This document shows, in pieces, positions 1 to 9,672 of a DNA stretch of 64,000 bases. The stretch is from positions 45,673,644 to 45,737,643 of the forward strand of contig CP141142.1 in assembly GCA_035235625.1 (NCBI GenBank). The letters run 5' to 3'. The position numbers and the translations under genes are program-made. Origin of the DNA: Saururus chinensis (lineage: Eukaryota; Streptophyta; Magnoliopsida; Piperales; Saururaceae). Position 1 is the stretch's first letter. Each line of letters begins with the position of its first letter. The notes beneath the pieces are model-generated. The model ran no database searches, was not told the origin of the DNA, and worked only from the letters and a program-made list of their open reading frames with translations.

Positions 1-441
1 GAGAGAGAGAATAGAACACAAAATTATCTCATCATTCCAAATGATGAAATCAGTACATTTATTTTTTAAAATAATGAAATTTAAAAGATAAAGACATTAC
101 ATTATATCGATTTTGTTCTTTAGAAAAATAAAATTATAAGATTTATTGAAAAAAACAATGCATGCACCAATGCTTAGCTAGCACCTGCGTAGCAAAAAGG
201 AACATCATATTGGCAAAAAAAATTATGTTATTTTGGTAAGTATTATTATTTTAATATTATTTATATAATAATATCTATTATATGAGATATTTAAATAATA
301 TTAGTTAAATTTTTGGAAACCAATGAAAATTGTTTGTAGGGTAATTTATTAACTCTTATTTTAACCATAGATTTTAAAATAATATTTACAACTTCAAGAG
401 AATAGAATTATATTGGTTGTAATTTTTTTTATTTTTGCAAT
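1..441. other. AT-rich flank, no gene seen
   Basis: The window opens with a short GA microsatellite (1-11) followed by AT-rich sequence without a credible reading frame. It is the left host flank of the gypsy element; its last five bases before the LTR (442-446, GTTGG) are one half of that element's target-site duplication. Confidence 0.7.
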
Positions 442-446
442 GTTGG

Positions 447-2173
447 TGTGACAACCCAAATCTTAGGTAAATTTTACTATTAGAATTTTTATATATTATT
501 AGAATATTATTTTGCTTTCAGAACCTAAATGAATGTTGTAGAAGTTTAAAAACCGAACTTAAAGGTTTTTGAAGCACTTGATTCGGAGATAGTAACCGTA
601 TGTAGCGATCGTGAAAACGCGCATCATTAGCGGGCCCACGATGAAACTACGGTAAAACCTATCTTTGAGCGGTCTTGTTTCGAAGGGCTCGTCGATACGA
701 GTCCATCGGTACCAAGAACGTATAATTCCAAAATATAGGTTAAAAGTTATAGTTATTTAAAATTTTGAAAAAAGAAAAAAAAGAAATAATGATATTTTAA
801 TAACAGCTGACGCAAGGCTTGCGTCAGCCAGATTTTTACCGCGCGACGTCGCGCGGTTTGACTGCGTGATGTGGCATTGCGCGGTTTGTCCACACGGTGG
901 GCCCGCAACCCATGCGCGGGTCCTCGCCGCGCGGTACACCGCGCGGCGTGTGGAACCGCGTAGCCCGTGCGGACCACGCGCCATCCGCGGCCGGCCCGCA
1001 CGACACGCAGAACCCGCGTGTCGGGTTCAGCATTACGGCACGGGACCGCGTGACAGGCGCGGTTCCGCGCGGCGCATAGTTCTGCAGCGCGACGCGTGGC
1101 GGACATGCGTCGCGCATCGCCCGGTCCCCTTTCCGTATAAATTCCACTGCCATTTTCATTTTACCATTCACTTCCACCTCCAGTCAAAGCTTCTAACCTT
1201 CCGTTCTAAGCCGTTTTAAGTCCGATTCGACCCGTTCAAAAGGCGTTTCTAACTAAATCGACTGTGCCGGACGCTGTGACAGGGCCAAAGTTTTCAATAC
1301 AAGACTTCTACAAGCACGAAATTTCTACTCCAATTTTAAGGTAGGAAGTCTTAAACTCTAAATTTATGCTCTGCGTGTATGCCTTGTTTTTATGGACCAT
1401 TTTTAGTTAATCGTATGTCTTTTCTTAGGTTTTCAAAAAAAAATGTTTTATGTACATCATGTTTTATTTAGTCCAAATTATGACATGGTATGTATGTTTT
1501 CTGGAGAGTTCTAGGGTCATACCTAGAACAATATTTTCTGGATACCAACCGAAGAAAATATCGGTATTAGACATGTGCATATAGGTATGGAGTATCATGA
1601 GAAAACTCCTGCCTTCTGAGCTTCCGATTGCCCCATGAGCGTCGGAGGAACGCCGCTCGGTATCACAGCTCTGGATTTCTCGTCATCAAACGAACCGGTG
1701 TTTTCTGAATTTGTTTCTGAATCAGTTATAAAAAAAATTATCACTATCTGTTACTTAGCATTAAAATTAGATTTTAATTCTACCTACTGGGTATAAAATA
1801 CTCACCCACCTACAGACTCTGCAGGTAGTAAAAATAACCCGGAGGGGTCGATCGAAGAACTCTCTATTTAGTCTCTTTTAAATACTTTTTAACCTCTGTA
1901 ATTATTATGTTTTTAAGCTTGGCTTGTATTTTGTAATTTTGTAATATGATCATTCTACATACAGTGTACTACGGACTGGATTCTAATTTTTGACTACATT
2001 ATATATTAATATTTTAGTTGTGCATCAACTCCAAAATTCTTATGTTAGATTTATGTGTTCTTTTTATCCGTATGGCGGACCGTCACGTTCGGATTCATGT
2101 GCAATGGAACATGTGCCGAGCGAGATAATAATTACGTGAATCATGACGTGTATTATTTCTGACGGTCGCCACA
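447..2173 (+). repeat. 5' LTR of the gypsy element
   Basis: It starts TGTGACAACC and ends GTCGCCACA, matching the 3' LTR along its length. Inside are a perfect 11-bp-arm inverted repeat (806-828), a CpG-rich block (about 838-1130) and a TATA-like GTATAAATT (about 1135-1143), which together look like the element's promoter. A conserved hairpin-like block reading GGGTATAAAATACTCACCC lies near 1787-1806. About 60 bp longer than the 3' LTR, mainly because of sequence differences between 850 and 900. Confidence 0.95.
806..1143 (+). promoter_or_regulatory. Likely LTR promoter: TGACG palindrome, CpG-rich block, TATA-like box
   Basis: Positions 806-828 form an inverted repeat, TGACGCAAG and its complement around one central G. 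TGACG is the core recognised by plant TGA-class bZIP factors, and here two cores face outward in opposite orientation. It is followed by roughly 300 bp of strikingly CpG-rich DNA in an otherwise AT-rich window, ending at a TATA-like box near 1135. The 3' LTR keeps the same order (8359-8385, then 8394-8620, TATA-like near 8628). Promoter function is inferred from position and motifs. Confidence 0.55.
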
Positions 2174-2175
2174 CT

Positions 2176-2189
2176 TGGTATCGGAGCCC
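2176..2189 (+). other. Primer binding site (tRNA-iMet type)
   Basis: TGGTATCGGAGCCC lies 2 bases after the 5' LTR. It matches the usual plant gypsy primer site complementary to initiator tRNA-Met (TGGTATCAGAGC) except for one A-to-G change. Confidence 0.85.
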
Positions 2190-2316
2190 TTGACTCCACT
2201 GTTCGTATAACAGTTAATATTTGTTTTTCTTAGATAGTACTGTAGTAATTATATTTAATGCTTTCTTATGCAGTGATATATTTTAAAATATTAATTAGTT
2301 AATGGGAAAATAAAAA

Positions 2317-3201
2317 ATGAAACTTATTTCGGGGTCTTTATATCACATGTCAGCCCGAAAACCACCACCGAGAAAAGATAAAAAGAATCGCAGTATGGCA
2401 GAATCCTCAAACAATTCAGACATTACCACCGCCTTTCCCCAGAATAGCGACGAGGTTCAAGAAATAGTTAATATTCCTGACACACCTCTCTCTGTAGACG
2501 AGGTACTAAACATATCTGTCTCAACCGTTGAAGTTGAGGACACATCAGCAGAGGATGAGCCGTTAGAAGAGGACCTCGTAGAGGAGGACATATCTGGGGA
2601 GGAGGAGGACCCTGTGGAGGAGAGCCCGTTAGAAGAGGACCCGGTGAAGGAGGACATATCTGAGGAGGAGGACCCATTAGAGGAGAACCCGTTAGAAGAG
2701 GACCCGGTGGAGGAGGACATATCTAAAGAGGAAAACCCTGTGAAGGAGGACCCATTAGAGGAGGATCAGGTGGAAGAAGGAGCATTGAAAGCAGATCCAA
2801 TGGAGGATGAATACTTCTGGAACAGCATGATGATTAATATTCAGGAGGAGGGTGAGATAGTAGAGAATGTGGGCGAAGAGTAGTTGATGGACGTCCAAGG
2901 AGGGGAAAATGTGATTAGGGGAGAAGGGGTGTATAACCCTATGAGAGATATTGATCTAAATGTCTTACCCCTTGAAGCGGAAGAAATGGCAAAAGCGGAG
3001 AGTGCGCAATGGGGAGATAAGGGAAAAGGAGTAGTATGGTACACAGACCAACTACCAGAAATATGTGTGCTATGCGAGCAGAGAGGACATCATTTCTGTC
3101 AGTGCCCATGGTACACATTGCCACTGCCTGAACTATGCCCTATTTGCGAGAAGGACGGACATTACTTCTTCCAGTGCCCTTATAAGAAATTTTTCCCTTG
3201 A
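2317..3201 (+). pseudogene. Extra retrotransposon ORF upstream of gag: acidic repeats plus two CCHC zinc knuckles, split by one TAG
   Basis: One frame runs from 2317 to 3201 with a single TAG at 2881-2883. The first part (188 codons) has a basic N-terminus and then a highly acidic region built of degenerate repeats rich in EEDP, VEED and EEDIS. After the stop the frame continues about 105 codons and carries two textbook CX2CX4HX4C zinc knuckles (CVLCEQRGHHFCQC and CPICEKDGHYFFQC). TAG could have arisen from CAG by one C-to-T change, or the two parts may be separate ORFs. Zinc knuckles bind nucleic acid in Gag proteins; the role of this protein is unknown. It is not the gag ORF, which starts at 3500 with its own knuckle. 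I do not recognise this ORF from described Tekay/Del elements, though extra ORFs ahead of gag are known in Tat/Ogre elements. Confidence 0.7.
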
Positions 3202-3249
3202 ACGCCTGAATATGTAGTTTACGCTTAAACGTTCTTTTGGGTGCTTTCT

Positions 3250-3447
3250 CAAGTGTAATCAATACACTTCTTTTGAACGTTTGTCGCGTGACGTAAATAG
3301 AATCTTTTGGCTTTACAAGTGTAGTCAATACACTTCTTTTGTACGTTTGTTGCTTGATGTGACTAGAGTCTTTTGGCTTTTCAAGTGTATTCTATACACT
3401 TCTTCTGTACAAATGTAAATGCGAGAATGGTTATATATATATACACT
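3250..3447 (+). repeat. 66-bp tandem repeat between the extra ORF and gag
   Basis: Three units start at 3250, 3316 and 3382 with a period of 66 bp. Each opens with CAAGTGTA, a few bases, then TACACTTC, so each unit carries a short inverted repeat (AAGTGTA/TACACTT). It lies in the non-coding leader before gag. A TATA-like run (about 3431-3444) follows. Function unknown. Confidence 0.8.
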
Positions 3448-3499
3448 TCTAGTTTACAAAAATTTCTTGTGAATTTAAGGTTATTACAATCTACCCAAA

Positions 3500-6400
3500 A
3501 TGTTTTCTGACAAAGAAGTACAACTGTCTGACGATTCAGCCCAAGCTGAAAATACTGCTCAAGAAGCAGCAGTACTCGAAAATAACATGGATACTTTCCT
3601 TGACCTGATGATTCAAAGGATGACTCAACATTTACAGACTCAAGGACTTCAACCCAGCCCTAATCATTTAAGTAACTCTAGGGAATTGATCGAAAGTAGT
3701 CATAATGAGAAGGATAATTTGCTTGAGCGTTTTAAGAAAATCGCTCCAGAATTTTCTGGAGTAGATGGACCAGAGGCTGCTGAAAAGTGGACGTTCGAGG
3801 TTGAACGAATTTTTAAGGCATTAAAAGTTCCAGAAGATAGGAAAGTAGATGTAGCCACTTTCGCTATGACAGGAGAAGCAGCTTTTTGGTGGCCATCAGC
3901 AGAACGGAATTTCTTTCCAAATAGAGGAAATATCAAGTGGGAAGAATTCAGAGAAGTATTATACAACAAATATTTTCCGCCTCATGTTCAGGAGAAGAAA
4001 GAAAAAGAATTTCTGGAATTGCAACAAGGTAATATGACCGTCTTCCAGTATGAAAACAAATTCGTCCAACTACAACGCTTCGCTCCTGAGATTTGCTCAA
4101 CAGAGTTAAAGAGAGCCCAAAAATTTGTTAGAGGGTTACATAACGGGCTTCGTAGTCGAATAGTAGGATTTCAACCCACTACTTTGGCTAAAGCTGTGGA
4201 ATTAGCTTCACTATTGGAACAAGAATATCAAGAATTCTTAGCAGAGAAAAAGGATCATGGACAAGGAAGCCGAATGGAAGATCGAAAGAGAAAATTTACA
4301 GCCTCTAATCAATTCAATAACCAAAAATTTAAAAGAACCTCTGGACCACCGTCCCAAAACCAAAAAGAGAGGAAATTAGAAAAATGCTCCAAATGCAACC
4401 GATTTCATCCATTGGGGATCTGTTACCTCACTGAGAGACGATGCTTCGCATGTAGGGACCCTAAACACCAGATCAAGGATTGCCCCAAAAAGAAGATCAA
4501 AGAAGAGATCAAACCGGAGCAAAAACCAAAGGCTCAGGGGTGAGTGTTTGCTATTACTACGGAAGAAGCTCAAACTTCAGCAGGAGTTATACAAGGTACA
4601 CTTCTAATTTTGGATAAAGTTGCTAAAGTTCTAATAGATCCAAGATCAACGCATTCTTTTATATCCTGTGATTTTGCTTCAAGTACATATTATCCAGTTA
4701 TGGAACTAAGATATATCTTAGAAGTGTCAACTCCTGTAGGAAAAACTATTATAGCTCAAAATTTTATGCAAGATGTGTCCATAATCTATGACAACCAAAA
4801 ATGGAAGGCTAACTTGATACTCTTAAGTATGAACGATTACGATGTCATCTTAGGAATGGATTGGTTAGCTGATAATGAAGCATTGGTGGACTGTAAGAAA
4901 AAGAAAGTAATATTCAATAATCAAGGAGAGGAATATACCTTCCAAGGAAATAGAGAACCTTCAGGAGTATGCATTATTTCTGCTGTAAAGGCACAACACT
5001 TGATATCTAGAGGATGTCAAGCGTATCTTGCAAATATAATCTTGGAAGAATCATCTTCTTCCAAGATAGAGGATATTGAAGTTATAAGAAACTTTTTAGA
5101 TGTGTTTCCTGAAGATCTTCCAGGGGTACCACCAAAGAGAGAGATAGACTTTAACATTGATTTAATGTCAGATACAGAGCCTATCTCCAAGGCACCCTAT
5201 AGAATGGCTCCTGCCGAACTAGAGGAATTAAAGAATCAATTGCAAGAACTATTGAGCAAAGGATTCATCCGACCGAGTGTCTCACCTTGCAGAGCTCTAG
5301 TCCTTTTTGTCAGGAAAAAGGATGGATCATTAAGACTATGCATAGACTATAGAATGCTTAACTCGGTAACTATTAAAAATAAGTACCCTTTACCCAGAAT
5401 AGATGATTTGTTTAATCAATTACAAGAAGCAAAAGTTTTCTCAAAAATAGATTTAAGATCTGGATATCATCAGTTGAGAATACGGGATGAAGATATTCCA
5501 AAAACAGCATTTCGTACCCGCTATGGACACTATGAATTTTTAGTGATGTCATTCGGATTGACGAATGCTTCTGCAGCATTCATGGATCTTATGAACCGAG
5601 TTTTTCGACCTTATTTGGATAAATTTGTGATTATTTTTATTGATGACATATTAGTCTATTCTTCCACTCTCGAGGAACACCAAGCACACTTACAAATAGT
5701 TCTTCAAACCCTGAGAGATCATCAGCTATATGCTAAGTTAAGTAAGTGTGAATTTTGGCTGAGTAAGGTTGTATTCTTGGGTCATGTCATCTCTAACAAT
5801 GGAATATCAGTAGACCCTACCAAGATCAAAGCAGTATTAAAGTGGGAAAGGCCCAAAATTGTTACAGAAATTAGAAGTTTCTTAGGACTTGTTGGTTACT
5901 ATCGAAGATTTATCCAAAACTTCTCGAAAATAGCTTTACCTTTAACAAAGCTAACCAGAAAAGGAGTGCGGTTTTTGTGGAATGAGGAATGTGAGAAGGC
6001 ATTTCAAGAGTTGAAACAAAGATTAACCACCACCCCAGTTTTATCCTTACCAACTGGTAGTGGAGGGTTTATAATTTATAGTGATGCCTCAAGAATGGGT
6101 CTTGGATGTGTCTTGATGCAGAATGAGAAGGTGATAGCCTATGCTTCAAGACAATTAAAGAAACATGAAGGTAATTACCCCATCCACGATCTTGAATTGG
6201 CAGCAGTGGTTTTTGCCTTAAAACTGTGGAGACATTATCTATATGGAGAGAAATTTGAAGTTTTTACAGATCATCAGAGTCTGAAGTACATTTTCTCTCA
6301 AAGGGATTTAAATTTAAGGCAAAGATGGTGGATTGAATACTTGAATGATTATGACTTCTCTATTCAATATCACCCGGGAAAAGACAATGTAGTAGCCGAT

Positions 6401-7957
6401 GCCTTGAGTAGGAAGACCATATGAATGGTAACTCAAATGTTGATAAAAGAATGGAGGTTGATGGAAGAGGTAATAGATTTACAACCTCAATTACAATCAG
6501 GAACCAAAAAGGTAATCGTAGCTAATCTAGAAATAAAATCGGAATTGATTGAGTGCATTTTGGAGACACAAAAAGAGGATACAGAAATACAAACCTTCTT
6601 AGGTAAGCCTGATTTTAATAAACATGCTAATGATGGCATAAGATTTAAAGCACGACTAGTAGTCCCTGCAGTACCAGAATTAAAACAAGAATTGCTGCAT
6701 GAAGCTTATAGGTCTCAATATACCATCCACCCAGGATGAACAAAAATGTATCAGGATCTCAAAAGAAGTTTTTGGTGGAAAGGGATGAAAATGGACATTG
6801 GAGAATTCGTCTCTAAATGCCTAACTTGTCAGCAAGTTAAAGTAGAATGTCAAAAACCATCAGGTACTCTTCATCCTATTGAAATTCCAGAATGGAAATG
6901 GGAATACATTTCTATGGATTTTGTTTCAGGCTTACCCAAGACATCGGCCGGCCATGAATCCATTTGGGTTATAGTGGATAGACTTACTAAGAGTGCCCAT
7001 TTTCTTCCTTTAAAGAAATCTCAGACATTGAATGTCTTGGCCAAAATGTATATAAAAGAAATTGTGAGCCGGCATGGTATACCCTTGTCGATCATTTCAG
7101 ATCTAGACAGCCGGTTCACTTCACATTTTTGGATGAGGCTTCAAGAGGAATTGGGAACAAGTCTCAGATTAAGTACAGCATTCCATCCGCAAACTGATGG
7201 TCAGTCTGAACGAACTATTCAGACACTAGAAGACATGTTGCGGGCATGTGCCATAGATTGGAAAGGTAACTGGGATGAACACTTGCCATTAATTGAATTT
7301 TCTTATAATAATAGTTATCACTCCAGCATTGGTATGACACCATATGAAACTCTTTATGGATGACCCTGTCGATCCCCAACTTGTTGGAGTGAAGTTGGGG
7401 AAGGAAAATTAGTAAAATCAGAACTCTTACAACAATGTGTGAGTAAAGTGAAGCGTATACGAAGTCGATTAGAGACCACACAAAGTCGTCAAAAGAGCTA
7501 TGCTGATCAAAGGAGAAAAGACCTCGACTTCTGCGAAGGTGAGCTTGTGCTGCTGAAGGTATCACCAACTAGAGGAGTTATGAGATTTGGGATGAGAGGA
7601 AAGCTAAGTCCTCGATTTGTAGGACCATTTGAAATTCTTGACAAAATAAGACCAGTAGCTTATAGATTGGCATTACCCCCTCAGTTGGACAAGGTCCATA
7701 ATGTGTTTCATGTATCCATGCTTCGCAAGTATGTACAAGAACCTTCTTACGTTTTAGATCAAACAATGATTACCTTGGAACCTGATTTGATATTTGAAGA
7801 GAAGCCTGTCAGAATATTGGATCGAAAAGAACAAAACTTGAGAACAAAAAGGATTTCATTAGTCAAAGTGTTATGGCAGCACCATTCGTCAGAAGAAGCC
7901 ACGTGGGAATTGGAAAGTGAAATGGTAAAGAAATATCCTGAGCTCTTTGATGAATAG
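3500..7957 (+). pseudogene. gag-pol polyprotein of the gypsy element, interrupted by four in-frame TGA codons
   Basis: A single frame extends 1485 codons from ATG at 3500 to TAG at 7955-7957. It is broken only by TGA at 4541, 6422, 6737 and 7361, with no frameshift. Order: Gag (3500-4540) with a CX2CX4HX4C knuckle near 4438-4485; aspartic protease near 4630-4870 (LGMDWL present); reverse transcriptase with FIDD at 5636-5647; RNase H near 6060-6400; integrase with an HHCC region spanning the stop at 6737 and DDE residues at 6917, 7100 and 7208; and a chromodomain-like tail (about 7838-7957). The protease active site reads DPR where D-S/T-G is expected, so it is probably inactive. The stop at 6737 falls between the histidines and cysteines of the integrase zinc finger. 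At least the 4541 and 7361 stops sit where relatives usually have arginine, compatible with CGA to TGA decay at methylated CpG. A dead copy by this reading; stop suppression is a remote alternative. Confidence 0.93.
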
Positions 7958-7987
7958 CAAGTTTAATTTTGAGGACGAAATTCTTAT

Positions 7988-8000
7988 AAGGAGGGAAGAA
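7988..8000 (+). other. Polypurine tract
   Basis: AAGGAGGGAAGAA directly abuts the start of the 3' LTR and is preceded by the phrase TTTTGAGGACGAAATT. A nearly identical arrangement occurs on the minus strand at 52812-52860, where it marks the 3' end of another gypsy element. Confidence 0.88.
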
Positions 8001-9667
8001 TGTGACAACCCAGATCTGAGGTAAATTTTACTATTAGAATTTTTATATATTATTAGAACGTTATTTTGCTTTCGGAACCTAAATGAATGTTGTAGAAGTT
8101 TAAAAACCGAACTTAAAGGTTTTTGAAGCACTTGATTCGGAGATAGTAACTGTATGTAGCAATCATGAAAGCGCGCATCATTAGCGGGCCCACGATGAAA
8201 CTATGGTAAAACCTATCCTTGAGTGGTCTTGTTTCGAAGGGCTCATCGATACAAGTCAATCGGTACCAAGAACGTATAATTCCAAAATATAGGTAAAAAG
8301 TTATGGTTATTTAAAGTTTTGAAAAAAGAAAAAAAAAGAAATAATGATATTTTAATAACGGCTGACGCAAGGCTTGCGTCAGCCGGATTTTTACCGCGCG
8401 ACGCACGATGTTGCGCGGTGGGCCCGCGACCCGCGCGCGGGTCCTCACCGTGCGGTGTACCGCGTGGCGTGTGGAACCGCGCGGACCACGCGCCGTCCGT
8501 GGCCGGCCCACGCGACACGCGAAACCCACATGTCGGGTTCCGTGTTACGGTGTGGGACCGCGCGACGCACAGTTCCACCGCGCGATGCGTGGCAGACACG
8601 CGTCGCGCATCGCCCGGTCCCCTTTCTGTATAAATTCCGCCACCATTTTCATTTTACCATTCACTTCCACCTCCAATCAAAGCTTCTAACCCTCCGTTCT
8701 AAGCCGTTTTAAGTCCGATTCGACCCGTTCAAAAGGCGTTCCTAATTAAATCAACTATGTCGGACGCTATGACAGGGCCAGATTTTCAATACAAGACTTT
8801 TACAAGCATGAAATTTCTACTCCAATTTTAAGGTAGGAAGTCTTAAACTCTAAATTTATGCTCTGCGTGTATGCCTTGTTTTTATGGACCATTTTTAGTT
8901 AATCGTATGTATTTTCTTAGGTTTTCAAAAAAAAATGTTTTATGTACATCATGTTTTATTTAGTCCAAATTATGACATGGTATGTATGTTTTCTGGAGAG
9001 TTCTAGGGTCATACCTATAACAATATTTTCTGGATACCAACCGAAGAAAATATCGGTATTAGACATGTGCATATAGGTATGGAGTATCATGAAAAAACCC
9101 CTGCCTTCTGAGCTTCCGATTGCCCCATGAGCGTCGGAGGAACGCCGCTCGGTATCACGGCTCTGGATTTCTCGTCATCGGACGAACCGGTGTTTTTTGA
9201 ATTTGTTTCTGAATCAGTTATAAAAAAAAAATTATCACTATCTGTCACTTAGCATTAAAAATAGATTTTAATTCTACCTACTGGGTATAAAATACTCACC
9301 CACCTACAGACTCTGCAGGTAGTAAAAATAACCCGGAGGGGTCAACCGAAGAACTCTCTATTTAGTCTCTTTTAAATACTTTTCAACCTCTGTAATTATT
9401 ATGTTTTTAAGCTTGGCTTGTATTTTGTAATTCTGTAATATGATCATTCTACATACAGTGTACTACGAACTGGATTCTAATTTTTGACTACGTTATATAT
9501 TAATATTTTAGCTGTGCATTAACTCCAAAATTCTTATGTTATATTTATGTGTTCTTTTTATTCGTATGGTGGACCGTCACGTTCGGATTCATGTGCAATG
9601 GAACATGTGCCGAGCGAGATAATAATTACGTAAATCATGACGTGTATTATTTCTTACGGTCGCCACA
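8001..9667 (+). repeat. 3' LTR of the gypsy element
   Basis: It repeats the 5' LTR from TGTGACAACCC to CGCCACA. The inverted repeat is longer here (8359-8385, 13-bp arms) than in the 5' copy (11-bp arms), because the 5' copy has lost flanking pairs. The CpG-rich block is shorter by several tens of bases. Followed by the GTTGG target duplication (9668-9672). Confidence 0.95.
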
Positions 9668-9672
9668 GTTGG

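Larger units (their letters stand above)
447..9667 (+). mobile_element. Complete but decayed Ty3/gypsy LTR retrotransposon (chromovirus, Tekay/Del-like)
   Basis: Two long LTRs (447-2173 and 8001-9667) begin TGTGACAACCC and end CGCCACA, and flank an internal region with gag, protease, reverse transcriptase, RNase H, integrase and a C-terminal chromodomain in gypsy order. A 5-bp target duplication GTTGG sits at 442-446 and 9668-9672. A primer binding site follows the 5' LTR and a purine-rich tract precedes the 3' LTR. The LTRs differ by many substitutions and by indels (1727 versus 1667 bp), so the insertion is not recent. Internal stops mean this copy cannot make its own full polyprotein. The clade assignment rests on the chromodomain and general protein similarity recalled from known families, not on a search. 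Confidence 0.95.

Noticed and set aside
753..1219. Long overlapping frames on both strands in the 5' LTR (and again at 8243-8712)
   Set aside because: They arise from the CpG-rich LTR block, have arginine/proline/alanine-rich composition typical of translated GC-rich non-coding DNA, and are not preserved between the two LTRs.
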